DNA of 64,000 nt from Levilactobacillus lanxiensis (GCF_016861655.1 NZ_BOLN01000006.1:124001-188000), one strand, 5' to 3'; shown: positions 37,842 to 46,686, counted from the stretch's first letter. Notes: generated by a model not told the origin, from the sequence alone. Translations and numbers: made by a program.

Positions 37842-38417
37842 ATGTTGAGAAATTGGTACCGAGGAGTTCTAACCATCGTAACGACGGTTTTGTTGTTGAT
37901 TACGCAGATTGGGGGCAGCATTGCCTTAGCGGCTGGCGTGACCCCATTTGGTCCGGAACGATTTGCGGAAAATCAGGCGACTTACGTGATCACCACGAAG
38001 TCCAACTATTACCGCAAGATTTGGGAATCAGCCATTTCTGCTTGGAATCACACGGGGGCCTTTCATTTCAAGGCGGGCACTAAGGGAAATGCCCAAATTG
38101 ACCTGACAACCGCCTCAGTTGCCCAAGCCAAGACCTTAGGCGAAGACGTTGGGCTGACCGAATACACGGCCAACCGCGACTACTTGCGCAAGGTTTCGGC
38201 AACGTTGAACCCAACTCTGCTTACGGCTTACGGCTACTCACGTTCTGACGACCTACACGTGGCGGAGCACGAACTCGGCCACACCATGGGGCTCGCGCAC
38301 AACCCGTCCAAGAAGAGCGTGATGTACTACCGGAACCGGGCCGTGGGCATTCAGAAGGTTGATATTGAGGGCGTTGAGTTACGTTACAAGACTCCAGCCG
38401 GACAATCCGCGGAATAG
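37842..38417 (+). CDS. Secreted matrixin-type zinc metalloprotease
   Basis: 191 residues. An N-terminal signal peptide (basic start, hydrophobic 8-29, probable cleavage after ALAA-type residues near 31). The zinc-binding motif HELGHTMGLAH (143-153) is complete, with the Met-turn in SVMYY (about 159-163). This is the metzincin/matrixin signature. No prodomain or wall anchor is seen, so it is probably secreted free. Similar small proteins are common in lactobacilli with unknown substrate. It has its own terminator. Confidence 0.85.
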   Translation: MLRNWYRGVLTIVTTVLLLITQIGGSIALAAGVTPFGPERFAENQATYVITTKSNYYRKIWESAISAWNHTGAFHFKAGTKGNAQIDLTTASVAQAKTLGEDVGLTEYTANRDYLRKVSATLNPTLLTAYGYSRSDDLHVAEHELGHTMGLAHNPSKKSVMYYRNRAVGIQKVDIEGVELRYKTPAGQSAE

Positions 38418-38450
38418 GAACAATTTAGACAAGAAACCGGTTCACAGTGA

Positions 38451-38490
38451 AGTGGTCAGTTCCGTCAGAAATGGCGACTGACCACTTTTT
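38451..38490 (+). terminator. Terminator after the metalloprotease gene
   Basis: A perfect AGTGGTCAGT / ACTGACCACT stem with a TTTTT tail. Confidence 0.9.
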
Positions 38491-38598
38491 GATTTATTAT
38501 TAGAAAACGATTAGACAAATTACTTGCGTTTAACGGTAAAAGTTTTAGACTGATAATAGAACTAATAAGTTGCACACAATTGATTGGAGGAATTCAGT

Positions 38599-39045
38599 AT
38601 GGCAGAAGAAAAAGAGAGTCAAGCCGATTTAAAGCAACGCTTGACCGCTGAAGAGTACGCGGTGACCCAACACGCGGCCACTGAGGCAGCGTTCACCGGT
38701 AAGTATGATGCCTTTTACGAGCCAGGCATCTACGTGGACGTGGTGAGTGGTCAACCGCTATTCAGCTCAACGGATAAGTACGACGCGGGCTGTGGGTGGC
38801 CATCCTTCACCAAGCCCATCGATGCCAGTCACGTGACCGAAAACACGGACCATTCATTTGGCATGTCGCGCCAAGAAGTTCGGAGCACGGACGCCGGTTC
38901 TCACTTGGGTCACGTCTTTACCGACGGCCCACAGGACCAGGGTGGTTTGCGCTATTGCATCAATTCCGCTGCCCTAAAGTTCATTCCGGCTGATCAGCTG
39001 GAAGCTAAGGGCTATCACAACTTTGCCCAACTCTTTGACAAATAA
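38599..39045 (+). CDS. msrB: Peptide-methionine (R)-S-oxide reductase MsrB
   Basis: 148 residues. It repairs methionine-R-sulfoxide in proteins. [38 protein letters not shown] and the catalytic-Cys segment [15 protein letters not shown] are diagnostic. The zinc CxxC pairs present in some MsrB are absent. ATG 38599 with GGAGG eight bases upstream. msrA follows after 19 bases, giving repair of both sulfoxide isomers from one transcript. Confidence 0.95.
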   Translation: MAEEKESQADLKQRLTAEEYAVTQHAATEAAFTGKYDAFYEPGIYVDVVSGQPLFSSTDKYDAGCGWPSFTKPIDASHVTENTDHSFGMSRQEVRSTDAGSHLGHVFTDGPQDQGGLRYCINSAALKFIPADQLEAKGYHNFAQLFDK

Positions 39046-39064
39046 CGAAACGGGAGGTCTCCAC

Positions 39065-39586
39065 ATGGCACAAACAGAAACCGCAATTTTTGCGGGCGGC
39101 TGCTTCTGGTGTATGGTTCAGCCATTTGACACCCAGCCAGGGATTCAGTCGGTCGTTTCCGGCTTTACTGGCGGTCACACGGTCAATCCCACGTACGCCG
39201 AAGTGGCCAGTCATACGACCGGTCACACCGAAGCCGTGAAAATTACCTTTGATCCGACCGTCATCGGTTACGCGGACCTGGTTGAAATTTATTGGCGCCA
39301 AACGGACCCAACCGACGCCAGCGGCCAGTTTCAGGACCGGGGCGACAGTTACCGGCCCGTGATTTTCGTTGATGGCCCGGCCCAACGTCAAGCGGCTGAA
39401 GCCTCTAAGGCGGCCTTAGCCAGTAGTGGACGCTTTGATGAGCCCATCGTGACGCAGATTGAAGACGTGCAGCCATTTTATCCGGCCGAAGAGGAACACC
39501 AAGGCTTCTACCGGAAGAACCCGTTCCGTTATCAGATTGAGGAAATGGGCGGCCGTCAGGACTTTATTCAGAATAAATGGCATTAA
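39065..39586 (+). CDS. msrA: Peptide-methionine (S)-S-oxide reductase MsrA
   Basis: 173 residues. The active-site motif [14 protein letters not shown] (Cys near residue 14) is followed by [15 protein letters not shown] and the [19 protein letters not shown] block. The second Cys of the WC pair is noteworthy but common. ATG 39065 with GGGAGG upstream. Part of the msrBA operon. Confidence 0.95.
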   Translation: MAQTETAIFAGGCFWCMVQPFDTQPGIQSVVSGFTGGHTVNPTYAEVASHTTGHTEAVKITFDPTVIGYADLVEIYWRQTDPTDASGQFQDRGDSYRPVIFVDGPAQRQAAEASKAALASSGRFDEPIVTQIEDVQPFYPAEEEHQGFYRKNPFRYQIEEMGGRQDFIQNKWH

Positions 39587-39627
39587 AACGCTTTTTGGTA
39601 AATACAAATAAAGGTTGGTGAAGACGT

Positions 39628-40074
39628 GTGGGTTATGTATTAGATTTACGCCAACAAGTCGGCGCCGAACCGTTGATCGTGGTTGGTGCTGCGGCCATCG
39701 TCCAACGACAGCAAGCGCTTTTGTTAGTCAAACGAACGGACAATCATGCTTGGGGCTTGCCAGCCGGATCCAAGGAATTAAATGAAAGCACGCTGACCAC
39801 GGCCAAACGTGAATTACATGAAGAAACGGGTCTGGTGGCGCAGTCGGCAAATTTGTTGACGGTCGTGAGCGGCTCCGGCATGCAATATCAATATCCCAAC
39901 GGTGACCAAATAGATTCGGTCACGGTCGTGTACGCGCTGACAGCGACTGGTGAACCCAGCGGCGATGAAGATGAAACCAGCGACGCCAAGTTTTTTGACT
40001 GGGAAGCAATGCCAGCAAACTTAACGCCAATCACGCAACGAATTTTAAACGTGTTGGCGATAGAGAAACGTTAA
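39628..40074 (+). CDS. Nudix hydrolase
   Basis: 148 residues. The Nudix box is complete: G-x5-E-x7-REL-x-EE-x-G at about residues 52-73 (GSKELNES, then KRELHEETGL). It likely hydrolyses a nucleoside-diphosphate-linked compound. The GTG start has AAGGTTGGTG upstream. Substrate unknown; a short gap to msrA suggests a shared transcript. Confidence 0.88.
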   Translation: MGYVLDLRQQVGAEPLIVVGAAAIVQRQQALLLVKRTDNHAWGLPAGSKELNESTLTTAKRELHEETGLVAQSANLLTVVSGSGMQYQYPNGDQIDSVTVVYALTATGEPSGDEDETSDAKFFDWEAMPANLTPITQRILNVLAIEKR

Positions 40075-40079
40075 CTAAA

Positions 40080-40132
40080 AAAATCAGGTGGTGAAAAGTC
40101 ATTAGACAATTTGCCAGCTGATTTTTTATTTT
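40080..40132 (+). terminator. Terminator after the Nudix gene
   Basis: AAAATCAG / CTGATTTT stem with a long loop, then TTATTTT. Confidence 0.65.
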
Positions 40133-40216
40133 GGCTCTAGGGCGGTATTTTTTTGAGTGAACCACTACTTTCGATAATATATATTATGTAAAGTAGAATA
40201 GTTTTCTGATTTAGGC

Positions 40217-40395
40217 ATGAAGAATGGCCGTGCCCTTTCTTTGATGTGCGTCGCTGTTTTGTGCAATGCTACTTATGGACTTGCTGTTACTGATTTGAAA
40301 AACATGTTAGCCAAGTTGAACAGCAAGTTGCTGACGACATACGTGTGTCTAACGATCATGATGCTCAGCAGATTGCTTGCGTCTCCGCTAACTAA
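40217..40395 (+). pseudogene. Relic of a small secreted protein gene
   Basis: The first frame reads a signal-peptide-like start (MKNGRALSLMCVAVLCNATY). After about residue 30 the protein-like sequence continues in another frame (SQVEQQVADDIRVSNDHDAQ) up to TAA at 40393-40395. This suggests a frameshifted fragment. No family is recognised and chance cannot be excluded. Confidence 0.25.
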
Positions 40396-40703
40396 AACTA
40401 ACTTGCAAACTTACTGACCGTAATCCAGCTGTTCGCAGCTAAATCGGTTTAATTTCACTTAAGTACTGCCGCCACGACTGCATGCTGTCCGCAAACCTAT
40501 TCACCAGCTAAGACCAGCCAAAATCGTCAAATTACAGGCGGATTCTCCGTCAATTTCATGGTCAGGTCTCCGTCTAAAGTCTGAACGTGTGCTTAGAATC
40601 AACGTCCAAAATCACGTTATGACAGTCGATTCCGATAGCAGTTGGTCCTGTGGGATTGCTGCCGGTTCTTAAGCTAAAGTACCAGATGAACGCGGATTAC
40701 TAG

Positions 40704-40913
40704 TCAGTGATTGGAAAGTACTTGCTACCTGGCTCGGTGATGGCAGTTGCTGAGCTTAGTCGGCTAGATGATCTACATGGTCTGTCTAACGGATACACGT
40801 AGACATTGCTGATGATTTTCATCGCCGGCGTGGGTATCAGTGACTGGTTAATTGGGATTGGGTTTTGAATAAATGCAGGCTCAGCTGGCATTCAGACAAC
40901 GCGTTTCTCCTAG
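40704..40913 (+). pseudogene. Relic of a membrane-protein gene
   Basis: One frame reads membrane-like sequence (SVIGKYLLPGSVMAVAELSR, then LLMIFIAGVGISDWLIGIGF) interrupted by TAG and TGA stops. It looks like the decayed remains of a transporter-type gene; the family was not identified. Confidence 0.28.
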
Positions 40914-41289
40914 CTTAAGATGAAACATATGTGACGTGTTATGGGCCTAAACGCCGTTGCAACAGTGTTTACGGCTTATGCTGATTGTCAATTTCATGCG
41001 ATGTTGCTAGCACATGATTAGTAACTTGAGCTTCCAGCGAATGCTGATATATCAGCATTTAACGGCCATCTGTCAATTTTAAAAGTACCATAAGTAATCA
41101 TGCTCCTCAACATAAAACATATCCTAAATACCGTTGAAATCCCTATATAACAGGCATCACGGGCATTTTGCAACTGAACACGCCAACTAGCTCCTCAGGT
41201 CATACCGGTCCCATTCAAACCACTACTTTCATTAAAACAAATATTTTAAAGATAGTAGTAGCCAAAAATAAGACGGGGGACTTGCTAAT

Positions 41290-41317
41290 TTGGTCATTCA
41301 CCGGTATCATATAAAAT
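41290..41317 (+). promoter_or_regulatory. xerS promoter
   Basis: TTGGTC (41290-41295), 16 bases, TAAAAT (41312-41317). A GAAC-ATAT-GTTT palindrome (41322-41333) lies right after it, before GGAGG. Confidence 0.55.
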
Positions 41318-41346
41318 ATGAGAACATATGTTTGGAGGCCACTTCT

Positions 41347-42411
41347 ATGGAGAAGCAACATTATTTAAAATTAATTAGCGAAGAACTGGCCATCGCGCCC
41401 TGGTATGTCCAGGAATACTACCAGGCCAAGGCGACCGTGCCCCTGTCCCCAGCCACCCTCTATCAATATCTAACCGAGTACCGGCGCTTCTTCAACTGGC
41501 TGATCAGTGAAGGCTTGACGCCGGCCACCTGTCCCGCTGACATTGATATTCAGGTGCTGGCCACTTTAAAAAAAGAAACCGTTGAGTTGTACAAGTCTGC
41601 CCTGCTGAATCAAACCAAGCTCACTGGCGCCCCTGGCAGCCGAACGCATCCAACCATCAATCGCTCGTTAAACGCCCTCTCGTCGCTCTTCAAGTACCTG
41701 ACGGAAGATACCGAGGACGAGCACGGTGAAGCCTACTTCGACCGTAACGTGATGCACAAGATTGCCCTGGTGCGAACCAGTGAGACCTATGCGACCCGAG
41801 CGGCCAACTTAAAGACTAAGCTCATGCTGGGCAACACGGATCATGATTACCTGGCTTTTATCGACGAAAAATACGAAGGCCTGTTATCGCCGGCTAAGAA
41901 ACGGTATTTTCACCGGGATAAACAGCGTGACCTGGCCATCAACGCCCTCCTGTTGGGCAGCGGCTTGCGCGTTTCAGAAGCCGCCAATGCTGACCTGCGC
42001 CACCTGAACCTGAAGACGGGGACGATTGGGGTGGTTCGTAAGGGTGGCCAACGGGATACCGTGCCGATTGCGCCGTGGACGTTGCCTTACATTCAAGACT
42101 ACGTCGACCACCGCACGGCGATTTATCACGCTACCAGTAGCGACCGGGCCTTATTTCTCAGTAGCTATCGCGGTCAGGCCTCGCGCATGCAGGCCAATTC
42201 CATGGAAAAAATGGTGGCCAAGTACTCCTCTGCGTTTAAGGTCCGCATCACGCCACATAAGCTCCGGCACACGTTAGCCTCAAAACTCTACCTCGCCACC
42301 AAGAATGAACAGCTCGTGGCCACCCAGTTGGGACAAAACTCAACTAGTGCGACTGGACTGTACACCCATATCATTGATGAGGAGCAGCGGCATGGGTTGG
42401 AGAAAATGTGA
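41347..42411 (+). CDS. xerS: Tyrosine recombinase XerS
   Basis: 354 residues, the length of XerS, longer than XerC/XerD. The N-terminal domain runs to about 180. Catalytic residues are Arg208 (GSGLRVSE), Lys232 (RKGGQR), His304 and Arg307 (HKLRH) and Tyr339 (GLYTHI). The second histidine position is Gln330 (QLGQNS). XerS in streptococci and lactococci acts alone at difSL. Here the genome also carries XerC (26255), so this copy may serve another site. GGAGG at 41334-41338; the promoter overlaps a LexA-like palindrome. Confidence 0.85.
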   Translation: MEKQHYLKLISEELAIAPWYVQEYYQAKATVPLSPATLYQYLTEYRRFFNWLISEGLTPATCPADIDIQVLATLKKETVELYKSALLNQTKLTGAPGSRTHPTINRSLNALSSLFKYLTEDTEDEHGEAYFDRNVMHKIALVRTSETYATRAANLKTKLMLGNTDHDYLAFIDEKYEGLLSPAKKRYFHRDKQRDLAINALLLGSGLRVSEAANADLRHLNLKTGTIGVVRKGGQRDTVPIAPWTLPYIQDYVDHRTAIYHATSSDRALFLSSYRGQASRMQANSMEKMVAKYSSAFKVRITPHKLRHTLASKLYLATKNEQLVATQLGQNSTSATGLYTHIIDEEQRHGLEKM

Positions 42412-42432
42412 GCGAATTGACTGTACTACCAC

Positions 42433-42477
42433 AAAATGACTAACTCTGACAATTTTCTCGGAGTTAGCCATTTTTAT
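42433..42477. terminator. Terminator after xerS (bidirectional)
   Basis: ATGACTAACTCTGA / TCGGAGTTAGCCAT with mismatches, flanked by AAAA and TTTTT. Confidence 0.8.
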
Positions 42478-42506
42478 TGTTCAGTAGTTTAAAAAATATC
42501 GTTAAT

Positions 42507-43040
42507 TTATTCCCGACGGCGCTTTCTTCTACTACGGTCATGATGCCGCTCAGCTTGAAGCTCAGCATTGGCGCGCATCTCCGTTGGATATTTCTGGCTA
42601 GCTAACCACCAGACACACCCGCGTTGCACCAGCAAGGTGACACCCAAATAGAGTAATAACGTGACTGAACTACCGGTCCATAACCGATCAACACCCAAGT
42701 GGCCGGCGATACCGACGACCCACCAGACCAACGTCAGCCAATTCCCTTGGCGTATTACTAGCCCATTATTATCCACCCAGAAGCGATAGGACCAGGCTCG
42801 TAATAGGGCAAAAATGATTGCACTAGCTAAACTCAAGCCACCAAAGACAACCGCCTGCGAAGGACTGATCTGTAGATGCTGTTTGTTGAAGGCATCGCCA
42901 ATTGATGCGGCTCCCAAAAGCGTGACCAGTACAAAGAATGACATTTTAAAACGAACTACCTTGGGAGCAAGTTGCCGTTTAATCACAACGAAAAGCAACC
43001 AGGCACCCAACACCAAATTGGTCAAATCTAAATTTTGCAT
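42507..43040 (-). CDS. DUF1453 / CcdC-like membrane protein
   Basis: 177 residues with five predicted transmembrane helices and a short, strongly basic C-terminal tail (RSRRKRRR). The pattern VVIKRQLAPKVVRFKMSFF at the start and LRAWSYRFWVDNNGLVIRQG in the middle resembles DUF1453/CcdC-type proteins. Function unknown. AAGGAG before the ATG. Monocistronic. Confidence 0.65.
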   Translation of the reverse strand: MQNLDLTNLVLGAWLLFVVIKRQLAPKVVRFKMSFFVLVTLLGAASIGDAFNKQHLQISPSQAVVFGGLSLASAIIFALLRAWSYRFWVDNNGLVIRQGNWLTLVWWVVGIAGHLGVDRLWTGSSVTLLLYLGVTLLVQRGCVWWLASQKYPTEMRANAELQAERHHDRSRRKRRRE

Positions 43041-43165
43041 CGTTAAACTCCTTAAGCTATTTATTTAAGTGATTAAAACTATTTTTATAGTATACACCTT
43101 GAACCTAAAAAATGGTCAATCCACATTGGGGTTGACCATTTTTACTTATCTTCAACAAATTAAAT

Positions 43166-44125
43166 CTACGGCAACACGACAACCTTACCAAGTCCCTCGC
43201 TAGTCGCCAAATACTCATGAGCGGCTCGCGTTTCAACTAGCGTAAAGACGTGATCTGGGGTCACATCAACCTGATGTTCTGCGATGAAGTCGAATAAGGT
43301 TTGAATACGTGTGGCATCCACGTGACCCGAATAGAATCCCGTCAGATAACGATTGTTGGGGATGTCCATGATGGGATCGAAACCATCCAGCGTCCAAACG
43401 CCACCGAGCTCCCCGGTTGCGCTGACGATGCCCCATTCAGCCGTGTGCTGCAGGGAATCCCGTACGGCTGAGGGACCCATCAAGTCCACAATCTTGTCGA
43501 ATTCACCCGCTTCTGCCGGCAAAACGTTAGCGTCGGGCGTGTGCAGGACCTGATCAATCCCGAGCTGCTTCAGAGCGTCATCTTTACGCGTCGAGCGCGA
43601 AGTCCCCGTGACTGACAGATTCAAGCCGGATGCTTTCATTAATTTTAGCACCGCGACGCCCACGCCACTAGTAGCGGCCCGAATCAACACGCGGTCACCC
43701 GTCTGCAAGCGTAAGCTCTGATAGATACCAAACGCCGTGTAGAAGGTCTCGGGCACCGCTGCCAGTTGCGCCCAGTCTAGCTTAGTCTTAATCGGGTATA
43801 CCTGGTCGTTAGGCAGCAAAACATATTCGGCATAACTGCCATCAAAGGCCCGACCCATTTCGCCCATTAAGGAAACAACGGTTTGACCAATTTGAAATTG
43901 ATCTGGTGCACTGGTTTCATCCACCGTACCAACAACTTCAATTCCTAATATGCGGGGAAACCGCACAGAAGGTGACTTGCCCTCTCGCGTAAAAATTTCT
44001 GAATGATTGATGCCAAATCCCCGAACTTTAACCCGGGTCCAGCCCGGTCGAACCGCGGGGGTTGGGACCTCCGTGTATTCTAAAACTTCTGGCCCACCTG
44101 GCCGATTAACGACTACCGCATGCAT
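43166..44125 (-). CDS. Zinc-independent quinone oxidoreductase (MDR family)
   Basis: 319 residues. Medium-chain dehydrogenase/reductase: N-terminal GroES-like domain (PGGPEVLEYTEVPTP, then GFGINHSEIFTREG) and a Rossmann domain with TAFGIYQSLRLQTGDRVLIRA and the nucleotide motif TSGVGVAVLKLMKASG. No catalytic zinc cysteines are present, so it belongs with NADPH:quinone reductases. The substrate is unknown; such enzymes often deal with reactive carbonyls or quinones. Confidence 0.85.
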   Translation of the reverse strand: MHAVVVNRPGGPEVLEYTEVPTPAVRPGWTRVKVRGFGINHSEIFTREGKSPSVRFPRILGIEVVGTVDETSAPDQFQIGQTVVSLMGEMGRAFDGSYAEYVLLPNDQVYPIKTKLDWAQLAAVPETFYTAFGIYQSLRLQTGDRVLIRAATSGVGVAVLKLMKASGLNLSVTGTSRSTRKDDALKQLGIDQVLHTPDANVLPAEAGEFDKIVDLMGPSAVRDSLQHTAEWGIVSATGELGGVWTLDGFDPIMDIPNNRYLTGFYSGHVDATRIQTLFDFIAEHQVDVTPDHVFTLVETRAAHEYLATSEGLGKVVVLP

Positions 44126-44187
44126 GGTGTGATCTTCCCTTCATTTTTCAAAAAAACTGAATTGATTCGTATTCATCATACCATTAA

Positions 44188-44535
44188 TTAATCGGTCAAT
44201 TGGAAACTTGCATCAACAAGTTTCCGTAAAACCTCTTTGGACGGCACCTGACTGATATCCAGGGTAATCCAGTTTTGCTTCGTGAAATGCTGCCCCGGTA
44301 GGATGTAAGGCATCGTGTTAACCAGCTCATCAATGCTGGCAGGGTGACATTTTAAATCCAGGTACAGGGTGTCATTTTTCTCGTAGGCCAACCCAAATAT
44401 TTTCTTGCTGGCCGCGTGTCGTAACGCGTCAAAGACAATCCGATTGCGGCGGCCCGGAGCGTTAAACGGCTCATCAACACTAACTTTTTTGTCCTTACTG
44501 CTGAATGCAATGAGGGCTTCTTTTGTCATTTCCAT
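44188..44535 (-). CDS. MmcQ/YjbR-family protein
   Basis: 115 residues. GLAYEKNDTLYLDLKCHPASIDEL and GQHFTKQNWITLDISQVPSKEVLRKLVDASF, cited in part, are typical of the MmcQ/YjbR (CyaY-like fold) family; key pieces are LKCHP and the KNWI-like motif KQNWITLD. Function uncertain. It begins just beyond the stop codon of the XRE regulator upstream and has GAAGGAG as ribosome site, so the two form an operon. Confidence 0.8.
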   Translation of the reverse strand: MEMTKEALIAFSSKDKKVSVDEPFNAPGRRNRIVFDALRHAASKKIFGLAYEKNDTLYLDLKCHPASIDELVNTMPYILPGQHFTKQNWITLDISQVPSKEVLRKLVDASFQLTD

Positions 44536-44537
44536 AA

Positions 44538-44744
44538 TTACGACTCTCCTTCACTTCGATAGTCAAACAAGACGTCTACTGATGTGTTTAGAATCTGTGC
44601 TAATTTGAAAGCCAGGCTTAGCGACGGATCATACTTATCGTTTTCAATGGCATTGATTGTTTGCCGCGTCACGGCCGCTAACTTAGCCACCTCTGCCTGG
44701 GATAGTTTTAATGTTTTACGCCGAATGGCAATACTATTTTGCAT
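44538..44744 (-). CDS. XRE-family small transcriptional regulator
   Basis: 68 residues: nearly only a helix-turn-helix, LSQAEVAKLAAVTRQTINAI, followed by the family end SLSLAFKLAQILNTSVDVLF. Such compact YozG-like repressors usually autoregulate. Its upstream DNA carries three TTTGACA repeats 23 bases apart, likely its operator. Operon with the MmcQ-like gene. Confidence 0.9.
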   Translation of the reverse strand: MQNSIAIRRKTLKLSQAEVAKLAAVTRQTINAIENDKYDPSLSLAFKLAQILNTSVDVLFDYRSEGES

Positions 44745-44771
44745 GGTTTTCGCCTTCCTATGTCACACTCA

Positions 44772-44824
44772 TTTGACACTTTTAGTAAAACATGTTTGAC
44801 ATAAAATGTAAATACTTTTTGACA
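44772..44824 (-). promoter_or_regulatory. XRE operon promoter with three spaced TTTGACA repeats
   Basis: TTTGACA at 44772, 44795 and 44818, exactly 23 bases apart. On the minus strand TTTACA (44812-44807), 17 bases, TTTACT (44789-44784) forms a promoter whose spacer holds the middle repeat. Confidence 0.55.
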
Positions 44825-44842
44825 CCATATATCATCAGCCAG

Positions 44843-44882
44843 CAAAAAAGACGTCTGAGATCCTCATTAATCCCAGACGCCC
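44843..44882 (-). terminator. Terminator of the MFS exporter gene
   Basis: GCGTCTGGGATT / GATCTCAGACGT stem on the minus strand, then TTTTTT. Confidence 0.8.
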
Positions 44883-44890
44883 ACTAAAAT

Positions 44891-46594
44891 TTAGTTTCGA
44901 TTCAGATAATCCTGACGTTTCCTAAACAGAAATACCGTCAGAAGCATGCCAAATGTAAATGGCAGCGCCATTCGATATGGCCGCAAGAAGGCCTGGGTTA
45001 ATTGTTGCTTAGTTTCGCGTCTGATTGTCGCAACCACCGGCGTCAAAGCCCGATTATCTTGAGCAACCTGAGTCGTTACGACTTGACTAACCTGTTGGTG
45101 GATACGCCGTTTAACGGTAGCGGATGCTTGGGTCAGCTTATTTTTCTGTAAGGCTTGCTGATAGTTTAAGCGGATAAGCCGTTGTGTTTTCGTCTTACCA
45201 ATGAACGTCGTCTGTTGATGCTTAGGCGTTTTCTCCGTAGCTAACTGCGTTTTTACCTGCACCAGCGTGTCGCGCTTTACCTTATCCGTTACCGCTAAGG
45301 CTTCGACGCCGTCCTGCGCAAAGGTCCAGATATTGGTCTTCGCCGTTACCAGATTGGCAGACAGCGCCGACACAAAGATGGCCACAGCTAGGGATGTCCC
45401 AATCTGCCGAAAAACACCAATGACGCTCTGCGAGGCCGTTAGTAGGTTGTCGGTGAAATCGCCCGCCGCCAATACCGTAATCGGTCCAATCACGATGCCA
45501 TAGCCTGCGCCCACTAGGATTGCCGCCACGCAAACCTGCCAATAGATATTGGGATTCATTTGACTAAGGACTACGTAACCCCCAATCATAGACAGACTCC
45601 CCATCAAAATGACGGTTCGCGGCCCCACTTTGGATAACAGCCAACCGCTGATGGGTGACCAGATGAAGATCATAAGCGAGGCCGGCGTAATCATCAGTGC
45701 TGCCAGAAGCTCACCCTTATTTTGCACCTTCGTAAAGAAGCTCGGCATCAGGACTAATAGCGCAACCAGAAAGATACCGGACATCACGGTCACAACTGCT
45801 GATCCGACAAACTGTTTGTCCTTGAATAAAGCCAGCGGCACCATGGGTTGTTGACTATGTGCTTCTACCACAATAAAAGCAGCCAGCGCAACAAGACTCA
45901 GTAGACCGAGTCCCAGACCTCTCCCGCTCGTCCACCCCCAGTCACTGCCCTTAACCAGTAACAGGGTTAGGCTGAATAACATCATCATTGAGAGTAGCGA
46001 ACCAGCAACATCTAAACGTTCCTTGGTTTGCTTGCTTTCATGCAGATCTAACAATCGCCAGCAAAGCACGAGTGAAAGCAAGGCAAACGGCACGTTGATC
46101 AAGAATATTCCACGCCAACCAAAGAATTGCGTCATGATTCCGCCAATCGTTGGTCCCATGGCCGCCGCTAATCCCTGCGTGACGCCCAGTGTGGCAATCG
46201 CACTGGTTCGTTTTTCCATAGGAACGCTCTGAATGCCAATTGTCATACTAGCTGGGAAGACGATTGCTGCTCCCAGACTCTGAATTCCCCGGCCCACAAT
46301 TAGCCACGCCACATTAGCTGCTAATCCAGAAAATAGTGACCCAACTAAGAATAATGCTAAACCTAAGATGTAAAACCGGCTGCGACCATGGATATCTGCT
46401 AGTCGGCCTAAGGGAATCGTCAAACTGGCAAATAAAATCGTATATAAATTGAGTGCCCATGAGAGCTGCTCCAGACTGGTCGATAATCCGGTCTGAATCG
46501 CCGGCAACGCAATGTTCATCACCGTTGTGTCCAACATACAAAGAAAAATACCAATGGCCATTACCCCAACTAACTTCACTGATTTTTTCATCAT
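44891..46594 (-). CDS. MFS drug exporter, DHA2 (14-TM) family
   Basis: 567 residues. EmrB/QacA-type transporter: motif D1 FLCMLDTTVMNIALPAIQ (about 20), motif A PLGRLADIHGRSRFY (about 68), motif C GPTIGGIMTQFFGWRGIF (about 150). Between the penultimate and last helix lies a charged, Gln/Thr-rich stretch of about 125 residues, probably outside the cell, which is unusual in length. The start ATG 46594 has GGAGGG seven bases upstream. It is divergent from a TetR regulator with a palindromic operator between them, so it is probably induced by an exported compound. Confidence 0.9.
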   Translation of the reverse strand: MMKKSVKLVGVMAIGIFLCMLDTTVMNIALPAIQTGLSTSLEQLSWALNLYTILFASLTIPLGRLADIHGRSRFYILGLALFLVGSLFSGLAANVAWLIVGRGIQSLGAAIVFPASMTIGIQSVPMEKRTSAIATLGVTQGLAAAMGPTIGGIMTQFFGWRGIFLINVPFALLSLVLCWRLLDLHESKQTKERLDVAGSLLSMMMLFSLTLLLVKGSDWGWTSGRGLGLGLLSLVALAAFIVVEAHSQQPMVPLALFKDKQFVGSAVVTVMSGIFLVALLVLMPSFFTKVQNKGELLAALMITPASLMIFIWSPISGWLLSKVGPRTVILMGSLSMIGGYVVLSQMNPNIYWQVCVAAILVGAGYGIVIGPITVLAAGDFTDNLLTASQSVIGVFRQIGTSLAVAIFVSALSANLVTAKTNIWTFAQDGVEALAVTDKVKRDTLVQVKTQLATEKTPKHQQTTFIGKTKTQRLIRLNYQQALQKNKLTQASATVKRRIHQQVSQVVTTQVAQDNRALTPVVATIRRETKQQLTQAFLRPYRMALPFTFGMLLTVFLFRKRQDYLNRN

Positions 46595-46619
46595 CTTGCC
46601 ACCCTCCTCAAGTGTTATT

Positions 46620-46653
46620 GCTAGTTTATCGGCTGCCACCACGATAAACTAGC
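46620..46653. promoter_or_regulatory. Inverted-repeat operator between MFS and TetR genes
   Basis: GCTAGTTTATCG-N10-CGATAAACTAGC, 12 perfect pairs, in the divergent intergenic space. Likely bound by the adjacent TetR protein. Confidence 0.75.
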
Positions 46654-46686
46654 TTTAGGTTACAGAAAGGGAGAGGTTGTTACCTA

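Larger units (their letters stand above)
40133..41289. other. 1.1 kb without intact genes, containing relics
   Basis: Decayed coding fragments (40217-40395, 40704-40913), an 18-base perfect palindrome ATGCTGATATATCAGCAT (41041-41058), and a 13-base direct repeat AACCACTACTTTC at 40160-40172 and 41218-41230. No intact gene or known RNA is recognised. Confidence 0.5.

Noticed and set aside
40217-40417. Intact 66-residue gene at the start of the relic region
   Set aside because: No ribosome site, no family, and protein-like sequence continues in another frame, which fits a broken fragment better.
40923-40933. Additional LexA-like site (AAACATATGTGAC) in the relic region
   Set aside because: It lacks both GAAC and GTTY half-sites.
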